DNA of 34,566 nt, taken from Gloeocapsa sp. UFS-A4-WI-NPMV-4B04 (GTDB taxonomy: Bacteria; Cyanobacteriota; Cyanobacteriia; Cyanobacteriales; Chroococcidiopsidaceae). Positions 1 through 8,915 of this stretch are shown here, in pieces. Where the stretch lies: NCBI GenBank assembly GCA_019359535.1, contig JAHHHE010000037.1, forward strand, positions 1-34,566, given 5' to 3'. Below the pieces are notes generated by a model. It worked only from the letters and a program-made list of their open reading frames with translations, was not told the origin of the DNA and did no database searches. Position 1 is the stretch's first letter. Each line of letters begins with the position of its first letter. Both the position numbers and the translations under genes were made by a program.

Positions 1-49
1 TTGCCAGTAGGCTCTGTACAATGACTTCCATCAGCTACCCATCCGGTGC

Positions 50-751
50 GTGTGTTTGTTATTCGCACCCTACGCGATGGGTAGCCTTCCTGTCTACTGC
101 CACTACAAAAACTGTCCGGACTATTGTAAAGCGACAGTCAATATTGGTGATTTTGCTCGTGGGGGTCAGACTAGAGGAGACCACCGAGCGAGTGATCATG
201 ATTTTGGGACTGGTGAAAAGTATATTCCCTGTGGAATTGTTGATGAAGATAACGGACAAGTACACCTGATCTTTGGCAGTTCCTCCAAAACAAGTGATTT
301 TATAGTCGATACGCTCTTTGAATGGTGGAATGACCTCACTCTAGAAGAGCAACAGCAGACTCAACAAATTCAGCTTAAAGTTGATAACGGGCCTGAAAGT
401 AGTGGAGTTCGCACCCAGTTTCTCAAACGCATGGTGCAGTTTGTCGATCTCATCGGCAAGCCGATTCATCTCCTCTATTATCCTCCCTATCACAGTAAGT
501 ACAATCCTATCGAGCGGTGTTGGGGTATTTTAGAAAAGCATTGGAATGGAGCTAAATTGACGGATGCTCTCACCATGCTTTTGTGGGCAGGAAGTATGAC
601 TTGGAAAGGTCTCAATCCTGTTGTAAAGTTGAACCTCAAGACTTATAAAAAAGGCATTTCACTGACTAAAAAAGCAATGCGGGCAGTTGAACGCAGATTG
701 GAACGAAATCCGCTACTGCCCAAATGGGATATCCTGATTCGACCCGCCTAA
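50..751 (+). pseudogene. ISAzo13-family transposase, C-terminal part with decayed 5' end
   Basis: The product is a DDE transposase of the ISAzo13 (Rhodopirellula-type) family, which moves its own insertion sequence. Family hallmarks are visible in order: CKATVNIGDFARGG near residue 30, the ASDHDFG stretch, TSDFIVD, the catalytic-region DNGPES motif, YYPPYHSKYNPIERCWG, and SMTWKGLNPVVKL near the C-terminus. The C-terminal half reads cleanly to a TAA at 749-751. The 5' side does not: the frame meets a stop at 8-10, and residues 1-25 do not look like the family's helical N-terminal domain. The expected length is roughly 400 residues or more, so about half is missing or lies in broken frame before the window. 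The GTG at 50 is only the first available start, not a credible native one. Left-hand IS ends are outside the window. I am confident of the family and fairly confident that the copy is inactive. Confidence 0.85.
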
Positions 752-1055
752 TTGGTATTATATTTATTGGAAGCCGCCTAAGATAGTTTCTAATAGCTCT
801 ATCCCTGAAAAAATTAGGGTGAGGTGTGAGAATTAGAAGCACTTGTGCAAAGATAGTAATGATTGTCTACTGAATAGGTAAACTAAATTTAGATTGAAAA
901 CTCCTGAATTTATTTTTAATTGACGCAGGAATCTCACAAAAATAAAAGCTAGTTTTTAGTTACGGATTTGATGTTAGAAATTGACTTCTGCTACCTCTTT
1001 AGTTAGCCGCAGTCATTGCTTAATTTGGTCAATAGGCGATAGTTGCTTCTTGCTT
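752..1055. other. Intergenic, possible weak promoter for the response regulator
   Basis: No gene was found. A TTGACG hexamer at 920-925 is followed after 17 bases by TAAAAG at 943-948, a weak sigma70-like pair in the right orientation for the response regulator. The right end of the ISAzo13 relic should fall in the first part of this stretch, but I could not place its inverted repeat. Confidence 0.3.
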
Positions 1056-1721
1056 ATGCCCTCTTTAACAGATACTTTTAGCTTTCTTTCTGATCTACGC
1101 ATCTTGATTGTGGAAGATGACCCAGTGATGCGTTTGGGTTTAGAGTATCTTTTGGAAGAATATCCTCAATTGCAAATTATTGCTCAAGTGGAGGATGGTT
1201 ACTCTGGCATTGAGGCAGCGCTTGAACTTAAGCCAGATTTAGTGATTATGGATATTGGTTTGCCAGAGCTGGATGGTATTGCTGCCACCCAGAAAATTAA
1301 AGCTAGCTTGCCAATGGTACGGGTAATGATGCTCACTTCCCATAAATCAGAACAAGAAATTATCGCGGCTCTGTCGAGCGGGGCAGATGGATATTGTGTA
1401 AAAGGCTTAGGATTAGAAAAGTTGGTAATGGCGATCGCCTGCATTCAAGATGGAGCCGCTTATCTCGATCCTCAAATTGCTCAGTGCGTCATTAAACACC
1501 TGCAACCTACCGTGAGTGCTAAACCAGCGAATCCATTGAGTGAAAGAGAGCGTATGGTGCTTGAGCTAATTGTTGAAGGGCGCAGCAATCCCGAAATTGC
1601 CTTAATGCTACACATTAGCCTTAGCACTGTAAAAGCGCATATCCGCAGTATTATGAACAAGTTAGCAGTTGATGACCGGGTACAAGCAGCAGTTGTAGCG
1701 CTACGATCAGGTTGGGTATAA
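1056..1721 (+). CDS. NarL/LuxR-family two-component response regulator
   Basis: This is a cytoplasmic transcription factor of 221 residues. The receiver domain (about 14-130) has the acidic pair E20-D21-D22, the phospho-acceptor D66 in [13 protein letters not shown]94 and the conserved K116. The C-terminal LuxR-type helix-turn-helix (about 150-215) reads [20 protein letters not shown] and then [15 protein letters not shown]. The frame is open back to 981, but ATG 1056 puts the receiver about 14 residues from the N-terminus, as is usual, so I prefer it. There is no strong Shine-Dalgarno at either start. It converges on a histidine kinase and their coding ends overlap by 15 bp (1707-1721). That arrangement makes the kinase its probable partner, though the two are not co-transcribed. 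Target genes are unknown. Confidence 0.9.
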   Translation: MPSLTDTFSFLSDLRILIVEDDPVMRLGLEYLLEEYPQLQIIAQVEDGYSGIEAALELKPDLVIMDIGLPELDGIAATQKIKASLPMVRVMMLTSHKSEQEIIAALSSGADGYCVKGLGLEKLVMAIACIQDGAAYLDPQIAQCVIKHLQPTVSAKPANPLSERERMVLELIVEGRSNPEIALMLHISLSTVKAHIRSIMNKLAVDDRVQAAVVALRSGWV

Positions 1722-3200
1722 GGGCAAGGTGAACCAAAATGTCGCTCCTGCGCCCAGGCAGCTAATAACACCAATTTTGCCACCATGCGCCTCAACAATT
1801 TGCTTGCAAAGATACAGCCCCAATCCTAATCCTGGCGTGTATCGTGCCTTTGTCCCACGTGCGTAGAGTTCAAATAAGTGCTGGCATTGCTCTGGAGCAA
1901 TACCAATGCCGCTATCTTGGATCACACAGAGTAGTATTGGAGCTTGAGGCTGAATTAGTTGTTGCACGCTTTCCACTTTGTTGCTCTCCCATACTCGCAC
2001 CGGACAATGGCTCTGCCCATCCACCACATTCGCATCCAAGGTTAGCTGAATTCCATGGGGGTTGTGCTTGAGTGTATTTTCAATCAGGTTACTAAACACC
2101 CGCCAAAGTTGGTTGGCATCTGCGTTCACAATGGGGAGATCCTCTGCGATGCGATTAACCAGTTGAATGCGTTTTTTGGTTAAACCGTGGTTTAAATGAA
2201 TTAGGACTGAATCTACTAATGGCTTTAGTTCAGTTGGTTCGCAATAGAGAGTGACACCTTGTGTTTGAGCGGTATGAGCTTCTATAAGAGAATTAATCAA
2301 GGCAAGCTGGTGATTGCTCCCTTGCAGTAACCGTTCGATCGTTGATCGCTTTACTATTAGATGATCATCTTCATTTGTGGCTTTATCCAACAAGCTTTTC
2401 AATACAACCGAGCTGCCAACAACTGGAGCTTGTAGATCATGCGACACAGAATGCAAAAATATCTGTAGTTGGCGAGTGGCTTCAAACTCTGAGCGTTTCA
2501 AGCGTTCGTATAAGTATACTGATAGAATGCTAACTGAGCAAGCGCAGGCGAGTTGGATAATAATTTCTCTTGAGTAAAGATTACGGATTTTTGCATATTC
2601 AAGGGTAGCTAGACCAGTTATAGGATAGAAAATCGTATAATAGGTGATCGCTACGGCTTGATAGATGAAATGTAATCCCCAATGCACTGGAACCAGAACT
2701 GCAATAATTAGAAATAAGAGGGATGGCGGTGTTTCCGGCAGACTGACGAAAGTGAAAATAATATGTGTAAGATTGCTCAGGGAACAGGCGAAAAGCAGAA
2801 ATAGTGCTTCGGGATACCGTCGTCCCCAGGTCGTTTTTTGCCCGATCCAACAAGCCAATAAAATAACATTAGCGCTTACGTAATAGACAATGGATGCACC
2901 TCTCCATCGCTCTGCAATCGATGCATCTCCATAGGTACTGAGGGCAACTGCTCTTAATCTCTCAAACTCAAACAAAATAGAGTAAAGACCTTCAGCCGAT
3001 ACGATCGACTGCCAAAATAACGCTAGCCAGAGTCCTAGACGTAACCGTTTTTGTAAAAATTGATGCCGCCAAGTCAAGTAGTCTGCTGATTCTTGGGGTG
3101 ACTTAAAGCGAACCAGCCAATATTGAGCATATCGCCTTAGCCAGTTCCAAGTTACTTGGATAGATTGCGACCATTGAGCTAACCAGAGCGATCGCCGCAT
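1707..3200 (-). CDS. Membrane-bound sensor histidine kinase
   Basis: This 497-residue sensor kinase is the probable phosphodonor of the convergent response regulator. The N-terminal half (about 50-235) is a membrane sensor with several hydrophobic segments, for example around 55-75, 105-120, 132-152, 160-200 and 212-230. It has no obvious periplasmic PAS or CHASE domain. The HisKA dimerisation helix carries the phospho-acceptor H254 in [13 protein letters not shown]. The ATPase domain follows: N-box [13 protein letters not shown]1 box DSGIGI, F-box LFELYARG and G2 box [18 protein letters not shown]. All key boxes are intact, so it should be active. The ATG at 3200 overlaps a HIP1 octamer. The stimulus cannot be predicted. 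Confidence 0.92.
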   Translation of the reverse strand: MRRSLWLAQWSQSIQVTWNWLRRYAQYWLVRFKSPQESADYLTWRHQFLQKRLRLGLWLALFWQSIVSAEGLYSILFEFERLRAVALSTYGDASIAERWRGASIVYYVSANVILLACWIGQKTTWGRRYPEALFLLFACSLSNLTHIIFTFVSLPETPPSLLFLIIAVLVPVHWGLHFIYQAVAITYYTIFYPITGLATLEYAKIRNLYSREIIIQLACACSVSILSVYLYERLKRSEFEATRQLQIFLHSVSHDLQAPVVGSSVVLKSLLDKATNEDDHLIVKRSTIERLLQGSNHQLALINSLIEAHTAQTQGVTLYCEPTELKPLVDSVLIHLNHGLTKKRIQLVNRIAEDLPIVNADANQLWRVFSNLIENTLKHNPHGIQLTLDANVVDGQSHCPVRVWESNKVESVQQLIQPQAPILLCVIQDSGIGIAPEQCQHLFELYARGTKARYTPGLGLGLYLCKQIVEAHGGKIGVISCLGAGATFWFTLPLYPT

Positions 3201-3399
3201 AAATTCTAAGGATACTGGACTTCCCGATGCTACACCACAATCTTCAGATTTTAAATTGACCGATTGGTCAGATCAAGCATCGCTTCAAATGCCGTTGTCA
3301 AAAGACCCTGACCGATGGAATCATTCAAGATTGTCCGATTGGCTATACCAATTTGACCTGACAGCCGATTTGGATACAGTCACTCCATTCATACGATAA
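3187..3399 (+). other. Unassigned open frame in the 3201-3440 intergenic region
   Basis: Reading forward in the frame that ends at TAA 3397-3399, the sequence stays open back into the kinase 5' end. It gives amino acids of plausible composition, such as SKDPDRWNHSRLSDWLYQFD. There is no clear start apart from an internal ATG that would give about 35 residues, and I recognise no family. It could be the tail of a displaced gene or a chance open frame. Confidence 0.2.
3257..3270. promoter_or_regulatory. TGACC-N4-GGTCA palindrome, possible operator
   Basis: A perfect 5-bp inverted repeat with a 4-bp spacer lies between the divergent kinase (start 3200) and hydrolase (start 3441) genes. Dimeric regulators of the TetR or GntR type bind sites of this size. 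No regulator gene is adjacent, so the assignment is weak. Confidence 0.25.
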
Positions 3400-3440
3400 A
3401 AACCGACGGAGTCCAAAATACGAATCAGGATGTGACTGCG

Positions 3441-5414
3441 ATGGAAACCAACACAACTCAAGCAATTTCGTTCCCTGAACCAACAGGGGCTTATGCCGTG
3501 GGAACAACCTCTTTTTACTTTGCCGATTCAGAACGAGAAGAACCTTTCACAGAAGATCCCAACGATTATCGAGAGATCACCGCAAAAGTTTGGTATCCTA
3601 GCGTTGCAGTTCCAGGATCTGCGACCGCACCTTACATGAGCGAAGAGTTGAGTAGTGCGTTTGCATCTGGGGTAGGAATACCGCCGCAAGATTTTGTCAA
3701 CCTCATTCAATCTATCCCTACTCACAGTGTCGAGAACGCTCCAGTTGCCGCAGCAGAATCCAAATATCCAGTCTTATTTTTGTCTCACGGCGGTGGTGAT
3801 ATGCCTGAATTTAACACCGTCAGGGCAGAAGAATTAGCCAGTCAGGGGTATGTCGTCGTTGCAATTAACCATACTTATGAATCAGCCCTGAATATACTTT
3901 CCGATGGGCGAGTTGTTTCCCACTCTCCTCTGCCTGATGCAGCCCAAAACGTAGCTGCCAGAGCCGGAGATATTCAATTTGTCTTAGACGAACTAGAAAA
4001 ATTCAATGCAGGAAATGATCCAACAGGACTGTTTAACGGGAGATTAGATTTGGAGCGAGTCGGTGTCTTCGGAGTTTCTACAGGTGGTGCAACTGCCACC
4101 GAAGTTTTGTCAATTGATCCTCGTTTCAAAGCAGGAGCAAATTTAGACGGCACTTTGCGGGGTGATACGGTTGATGCTAGCGTCTCCCAACCCTATATGC
4201 TGTTCAACAACGTGGCTTTTGGTACAGAAATCAGTTCTGATGCCCTATATAGAGGCGACGATCAAACCTTCCTCAATCATGTCCAAAATGAAGGATATGA
4301 AGTGACCATCTTGGGGACAACTCACTTGCACTACACCAGTGATGTGCCTTTTCTGTTTCCTCTTTTGCGAGATTCTGGTATGGAGCTAGGTAGTCTAGCA
4401 GGATCGTTCAATTATTTCTTCGATCCGCAAGCGACTATCGAGACTTATGAACATAAAAATTTTGAACTGATCGATCCCAATCGAGTTACGCAGATCACCA
4501 ATGACTATATCACTGCTTTCTTTAATCAGCATCTGAACAACCAAGAAAGTCCTTTGTTTGTAGACAGTTCTTTCCCGCTTCCAGAAGCCTATCCAGAAGT
4601 GATTGCCCAATCTTATAAGGGAGACAATATTCTGTCTGACAAAAACGCAGATGATGTGCTTTATGGTGGACAACAAAATGATTTACTGCATGGAGGCGGG
4701 GGTGACGATGTCTTAAAAGGGGGCGGTGGCAGCGATGCCTTATATGCAGGTGGAGGAGATAATTCTCTTTACGGTGGCAAAGGAAATGATTATTTATTTG
4801 GTCAGGACGGCAAAGATTTCTTACATGGAGGTAGAGGAGATGATTTTCTGCATGGAGATAGGGGCGACGATGTATTACGAGGGGGCAACGGTGAGGATTC
4901 CCTAATTGGTGCTGATGGCGAGGATAGGATGAGCGGCGGCAAAGCTAACGATATTCTCAGTGGTGGTGCAGGTGGCGATATCTTAAGAGATACTCAAGGC
5001 AATAATATTCTCTATGGCGACGCTGGTAACGATCGCTTGTATGCAGGTCAGGGGAGTGACAAACTTGATGGTGATTCAGGTAATGATATCCTGATTGGGG
5101 GAGCGGGTGGCGATAGATTAAATGGTGGTACGGGCGAAGATCTGCTCCAAGGCGGCTCTGGGTTTGACCGATTCTATCTGAGTAGCGACCACGATATCAT
5201 CCAAGACTTTCACGATGGTCGAGATTTGTTGGGGTTGCCGACGACCATCAATGGCACTCCTCTGGGCTTCAGTGACCTCGATATTGTTCAGGTTGGGCAG
5301 AATACTGAAGTTCGCTGGAAACTCGAAGAGTTGGGCGATTTGGGAAGTCAGATGCATATAACTATTCTCCAAGGGATTCAAGCCAGTCAAATCACAGTTA
5401 ATGATTTTGTGTAA
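3441..5414 (+). CDS. Secreted alpha/beta hydrolase (PAF-acetylhydrolase-like) with RTX calcium-binding repeats
   Basis: This two-part exoprotein has 657 residues. The first ~390 residues are an alpha/beta hydrolase resembling platelet-activating-factor acetylhydrolase/dienelactone-hydrolase-like esterases. Visible parts are the oxyanion-side strand VLFLSHGGGD, the nucleophile elbow GVSTGG (Ser about 213), a candidate acid in GANLDGT, and a His-containing stretch TTHLHYTSD. From about residue 400 to 575 there are glycine/aspartate nonapeptides of the GGxGxDxLx type, ending in a typical RTX tail (FYLSSDHDIIQDF). RTX tails bind calcium outside the cell and accompany C-terminal signal type I secretion, consistent with the lack of an N-terminal signal peptide. 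ATG 3441 is preferred over GTG 3432 because AGGA at 3427-3430 is correctly spaced for it. No type I secretion genes lie nearby. The substrate, probably an ester or phospholipid, is inference. Confidence 0.88.
   Translation: METNTTQAISFPEPTGAYAVGTTSFYFADSEREEPFTEDPNDYREITAKVWYPSVAVPGSATAPYMSEELSSAFASGVGIPPQDFVNLIQSIPTHSVENAPVAAAESKYPVLFLSHGGGDMPEFNTVRAEELASQGYVVVAINHTYESALNILSDGRVVSHSPLPDAAQNVAARAGDIQFVLDELEKFNAGNDPTGLFNGRLDLERVGVFGVSTGGATATEVLSIDPRFKAGANLDGTLRGDTVDASVSQPYMLFNNVAFGTEISSDALYRGDDQTFLNHVQNEGYEVTILGTTHLHYTSDVPFLFPLLRDSGMELGSLAGSFNYFFDPQATIETYEHKNFELIDPNRVTQITNDYITAFFNQHLNNQESPLFVDSSFPLPEAYPEVIAQSYKGDNILSDKNADDVLYGGQQNDLLHGGGGDDVLKGGGGSDALYAGGGDNSLYGGKGNDYLFGQDGKDFLHGGRGDDFLHGDRGDDVLRGGNGEDSLIGADGEDRMSGGKANDILSGGAGGDILRDTQGNNILYGDAGNDRLYAGQGSDKLDGDSGNDILIGGAGGDRLNGGTGEDLLQGGSGFDRFYLSSDHDIIQDFHDGRDLLGLPTTINGTPLGFSDLDIVQVGQNTEVRWKLEELGDLGSQMHITILQGIQASQITVNDFV
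4644..5172 (+). repeat. RTX nonapeptide repeat region inside the hydrolase gene
   Basis: About eighteen degenerate 27-bp units encode GGxGxDxLx-type nonapeptides. Codon choice varies between units, so the array is old and not a recent expansion. Confidence 0.85.
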
Positions 5415-5598
5415 ATGACAGCATAACCCTCTCGTAGACCTTGAGCAAAGCGTACAAGTGGAGCAAACTGACAACGCTGCTTAACTTTGCATAAATTTCT
5501 GCCCTAAAAGTCTCGTTACAAGCGGGAATAGCTAATCCGCTATCTGAGACATTCCGCATCTACAACCCAACAAGAATATTGAAGATAGAGATGCTGAT

Positions 5599-5910
5599 TT
5601 GAAGTTCATTTACTACTGGATTCCCGAACTACAGGGCTATAGCTTGTCAGAAATCTTAGCCGGAGCTTACATTGGTGAAAGCCCTTATCCGGCTCCGATT
5701 TTAGACTGGGCGCAAACACGCAAAGTCAATGGCAAGGTTATCTCTAACCTGCGTCAACAAGTAAAGCAACGACTATTGGCAGAGCAGGGAGAAGAATATC
5801 AGCAGGCGGAGATCGCCAAAAGTACGGTAGAGAAGTATTGGGAAGCTAAAGATAAGCAGTACCAAGAGTACAAGCAAAAGCAATATCATCCTTCTAGTCA
5901 ACTGAGCTAA
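5599..5910 (+). CDS. Small hypothetical protein, possibly a gene remnant
   Basis: No family was recognised. The 103-residue product starts YYWIPELQGYSLSEILAGAY and ends in a charged, Gln/Lys/Glu-rich helix (about 55-97) likely to form a coiled coil. The only start is TTG 5599, and there is no convincing ribosome site. The frame is open further back to 5548 without an ATG, so this may be the C-terminal piece of a larger gene that lost its beginning. Its composition is that of real coding sequence. Neighbours on both sides are unrelated. Confidence 0.45.
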   Translation: MKFIYYWIPELQGYSLSEILAGAYIGESPYPAPILDWAQTRKVNGKVISNLRQQVKQRLLAEQGEEYQQAEIAKSTVEKYWEAKDKQYQEYKQKQYHPSSQLS

Positions 5911-5986
5911 TTAATCAAGTACCAGAGTCATTATGAACTCAAATAAAAAGGTTACAGGCTAACAGCTTGGTACTGCAAAACTCGTA

Positions 5987-6525
5987 TCAGTATTTATTGA
6001 TCACATCAAAAACTACATTAAGTAGCGATTTGAGTGCCTGCGTTATTGCAATATCTGTTATCTCACCCTTGTCATTCAGTTTGGTAGAGACAGCAGGAAT
6101 GAGTAGTGTTGCTCCTTTAACAATCTTTGCCATATCACCCTCAGCGTCTGAACGAGTGAAGCATTCGCCTTGTCGCCACCATCCGGTGATGGAGATGCAC
6201 TAATCACAGCAGTGGGTTTATCCATGAACTCGCCTGAAGACACGATCCAGTCAAGCGCATTCTTTAGTACCCCAGGCACACCATGAGCATATTCGGGTGT
6301 GCAGATGAGTACACCATCACACTCTTGAAGACGTGATCGCCAATTTCGGACTGGCTCTGGCACGTTGTCATTATCAAGTTCAGGATTAAAGTGGGGCAGT
6401 TCGCCTAGCCGTTCATAGAGTGAAATACTAATATTATTTGGTGCTAAAGCAGTTGCCGCTCGTAAGATGGCTGTACTGGAAGAACTGGCACGTAGGCTGC
6501 CGGAAATTGCCAAAATTTTAATCAT
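5987..6525 (-). pseudogene. NADPH-dependent FMN reductase, single-base frameshift
   Basis: This is a flavodoxin-like NAD(P)H:FMN reductase, which reduces flavins or quinones in the cytoplasm. From ATG 6525 the first ~130 residues show the family signatures: ILAISGSLRASSSS (FMN phosphate loop), CDGVLICTPEYAHGVPGVLKNALDW, and SASPSPDGGDKANASLVQTL. After LRV the frame is lost and runs to an early stop at 6076. Shifting by one base at 6133-6136 recovers MAKIVKGATLLIPAVSTKLN and a further 28 residues, ending at TGA 5987-5989. The total span is 539 bases, one short of a 179-codon gene, which fits a one-base deletion inside a V-M-M-A-K segment. It is either a recent pseudogene or a sequencing error. 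The short product would lack the last strand and helix. Confidence 0.85.
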
Positions 6526-6598
6526 GCTATCGTTCGCCTCAAAGTTTCTTCGTTTTCTTAAAAATAGCTAAAGGTAGTAATATCCCTGCTCATTGTTA

Positions 6599-7519
6599 CT
6601 AACTCATCCGGTCTAGTTCCTGATCAGCCCATGACAGAGGATCTTCTAATGGCTCTAAGTGAGTGGTGACGTGAGTGGCTGGTAGAGCTTTGCTAATAGC
6701 TATCTCGATCTCTTCACATAAATCATGACCCCGTTGAACCGTCCACTCTCCAGGTACAAGCACATGAAAGGAGACAAAGCGGCGTGTCCCGGCTGTGCGG
6801 GTTCTAATGGCGTGAAATTGGATGCTCTGCTGTTCGTAACTATTTAATATAGTAGTGATTAATTGCTGCTCATCATTAGGCAAGGCAGTATCTAACAGCC
6901 CTAACCCTGTTTCACGCAACAGTCGAAATCCTGCCCAGACGATATTGACTGCCACGATCAGGGCGATTATTGGGTCAAGCACCAGCCATCCTGTCAATTT
7001 CACCAACAAGATTCCCAGTACAACACCAGCACTCGTCCACACATCTGTAAACAAGTGATGTGCATCAGCTCTTAAAGTTACTGAGCGCAAGCGCCGCCCT
7101 GCTCGTAGGAGAATTATGGCAACACCACCATTAACTGCTGTAGCGACAAGCGACAGTAAAAGCGCCAATCCAACCTGCTCTATTGGCTGTGGATGAAATA
7201 GCCGACCCCACGCAGCAACTCCAATGCTAGCTGCCGCAACCAAAATCAATGTGCCTTCTAAAGCGCTTGAGAAGTATTCCGCTTTGTTATGTCCGAAGGC
7301 GTGTTCTGCATCTGGCGGACGTGCTGCAAACGTCAGCGCCCATAGTGCTACCAATGCTGCAACTAGATTAACTAAAGATTCGAGTGCATCAGAAAGCAGC
7401 CCTACCGAGCCAGTCAACAAGTAAGCTCCAAATTTCAGAGTGATCGTCAACAGCGCTGCTCCAATTGATAAAACTGCGTAGTCACGGGCTGACCGACCGC
7501 TTGTTGCAAGTTTGCTCAT
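6599..7519 (-). CDS. Cation diffusion facilitator (CDF) family metal transporter
   Basis: This is an inner-membrane proton-coupled exporter of divalent metals, 306 residues, which is normal for the family. Six hydrophobic segments span about 14-205, followed by a cytoplasmic regulatory domain (about 210-300) with a His-containing [15 protein letters not shown] strand. Transmembrane segment 5 has the metal-site pair H155-x3-D159 (HHLFTD). In segment 2 the usual Asp-x3-Asp of FieF-type transporters is Glu47-x3-Asn51 (ESLVN). The FGHNKAE loop matches the family's FGHGKAE. The residue change may alter metal choice, so I do not assign zinc, iron or manganese. It lies 73 bp from the frameshifted reductase start on the same strand. 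Confidence 0.92.
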   Translation of the reverse strand: MSKLATSGRSARDYAVLSIGAALLTITLKFGAYLLTGSVGLLSDALESLVNLVAALVALWALTFAARPPDAEHAFGHNKAEYFSSALEGTLILVAAASIGVAAWGRLFHPQPIEQVGLALLLSLVATAVNGGVAIILLRAGRRLRSVTLRADAHHLFTDVWTSAGVVLGILLVKLTGWLVLDPIIALIVAVNIVWAGFRLLRETGLGLLDTALPNDEQQLITTILNSYEQQSIQFHAIRTRTAGTRRFVSFHVLVPGEWTVQRGHDLCEEIEIAISKALPATHVTTHLEPLEDPLSWADQELDRMS

Positions 7520-7812
7520 GTTTTGTTGCTACACTTACGTTTCAGCCATTTTTATCCCATCGACGTATTTCCCATATTAGGACTGGGTTTCACCTTTTTA
7601 GGCTAAAAACTTACAAAGTCCCATTAGGAAAATGTTTGAGATATAAAGAATTGACCAACATAAAATTTCTCCGTAATAGCTCGGACGACATCACTTGAAA
7701 AATAAGCCGATAATACTAATAAAGATACGTTGATATTACGCTCGTTAACTATATATTGTAAGTGATTCTAGCGCTTATAAATAATTATTACTCCATAATT
7801 TGGTATTGCATT

Positions 7813-8004
7813 ATGTTACAAAACAAGAATATCCTCACCGAAATATCATCTCAGCATATTTTTGATTACTTGGTCTATGAAACTGAAACTAGACAATCTT
7901 TTATTGACCCTTATCCTTATGCTGCTCAAGGAATTATTGTTGGTTTTTTGTTATCTATTGTCTTCTGGTGTAGCCTATTTGGTGTGTTAATCTTAGTATT
8001 TTAA
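7813..8004 (+). CDS. Small single-pass membrane protein, hypothetical
   Basis: This 63-residue protein has a polar N-terminal part (about 1-36) and one strongly hydrophobic C-terminal segment (about 37-63, from AAQGIIVGFL to GVLILVF). ATG 7813 is chosen because the longer frame from 7762 adds residues encoded by AT-rich DNA that looks non-coding. There is no good Shine-Dalgarno. It is probably tail-anchored. Function is unknown, and the call rests on composition alone. Confidence 0.45.
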   Translation: MLQNKNILTEISSQHIFDYLVYETETRQSFIDPYPYAAQGIIVGFLLSIVFWCSLFGVLILVF

Positions 8005-8375
8005 ATGTTAAATACATTAAAGCAAATGCACTTAGTTATAAAAAAAGTCTGAAGATGTAGTTATTTTTTATTACCCTCTTTAAACATTTTTTTAGTAAAA
8101 GTAAGAATATTAACTTTTTTGGGCTAATTTCCAAACGAGAATTTATCTTTCTTAGTTCTTTTATTTAGATTTACTTCATCAACAAGTATCCAAAAGCAAG
8201 CTTTTCCCTTAACGAAAAAAATAAATTTGCTTCTAACAATATAAAGTTAATTAATATACCAGTCAACTCTCGCTCTTTTTTAAAGCTATATTATCAAGTT
8301 ACTAGGCTTATGCTGGTAACGAAAGAGCTAAAGAGAATTAAGCTTTAATTAAAAATTTTTTGTCTAGGAGAAAAA
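8005..8375. other. AT-rich intergenic region upstream of the exported barrel-like protein
   Basis: No gene was found. The region is strongly AT-rich with long T and A runs. It contains a structured leader at 8272-8328, listed separately, and an AGGAG ribosome site at 8365-8369 serving the GTG at 8376. Confidence 0.6.
8272..8328 (+). promoter_or_regulatory. Nested inverted repeat in the leader of the 8376 gene
   Basis: GCTCTTT (8272-8278) pairs with AAAGAGC (8322-8328). Inside it GTTAC (8298-8302) pairs with GTAAC (8316-8320). This forms a bulged hairpin about 47 bases before the start codon. It could be an mRNA leader structure or an operator. No T-run follows it, so it is not a terminator. 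Confidence 0.3.
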
Positions 8376-8765
8376 GTGAACACAACTATTATCAAACTAA
8401 GCCTACTTGCATCGCTAACTTTATTAGTTGGACTCACCCCAAACCAGGCTAATTGTCAAGTTGTACCACAACCTTGGATTTCTGGCGGCGTGGAAGATAG
8501 TGATCTGACCTTTTCTGTAGGGGCGAGGGCTTTGGGTATCGGAGTTGAGTTAGGTGTTGGCCCTAATGGCGCTACTGGAGTAGATGTTCTCAAGTTTATT
8601 AACTTGCCAGTAATTTCGCCTTATGTTGGGCTGGGACTGTATTCCCAAGATGAAGGTGTGGCACTCTCAGGTGGTGTTCAAATAGGCGTTTCTGACGACG
8701 TTTTCTTGGGAGTTGGTTACAATTCTGTTCGAGGAGTGAATGGACAGTTTGGATTAAGACTTTAA
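8376..8765 (+). CDS. Exported small protein, probably beta-rich outer-membrane type
   Basis: This 129-residue protein has a clear signal peptide (about 1-27: KLSLLASLTLLVGLTP, likely cleavage after NQANC or nearby). The mature part has alternating glycine-rich strands (FSVGARALGIGVELGVG, YVGLGLYS, GVQIGVSDDVFLGVGYNS) and ends GQFGLRL. Alternating hydrophobic/glycine strands and a C-terminal aromatic-containing strand suggest a small barrel or surface protein. The GTG start at 8376 is supported by AGGAG at 8365-8369. No specific family is named with confidence. Confidence 0.65.
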   Translation: MNTTIIKLSLLASLTLLVGLTPNQANCQVVPQPWISGGVEDSDLTFSVGARALGIGVELGVGPNGATGVDVLKFINLPVISPYVGLGLYSQDEGVALSGGVQIGVSDDVFLGVGYNSVRGVNGQFGLRL

Positions 8766-8915
8766 TATCCATGTCCCAATACCTTGCTGAGTACCATTTA
8801 TGTAGACAATCAAAGCGCTTTTGCCTTCCTGTTCTGACTCTAGAAGCGAAGCAATATCTACGTCATCGCAAGATATCCTAAAGTTGACCAAATACCAAAG
8901 TGAGTATGAACTCAA
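8754..8915 (-). other. Candidate 53-residue antisense open frame
   Basis: The minus strand has an open frame from TTG 8915 to TAA 8754-8756. Its composition looks coding (for example DDVDIASLLESEQEGKSALI, then VYINGTQQGIGTWILKS). It overlaps the last codons of the 8376 gene and the first codons of the 8906 gene, yet covers the otherwise empty gap between them. The upstream frame is closed by a stop, and no ATG or Shine-Dalgarno is present. It may be the tail of a lost gene. Confidence 0.25.

Noticed and set aside
4395-4676. 93-residue minus-strand frame
   Set aside because: It is a shadow of the hydrolase/RTX coding sequence with no independent support.
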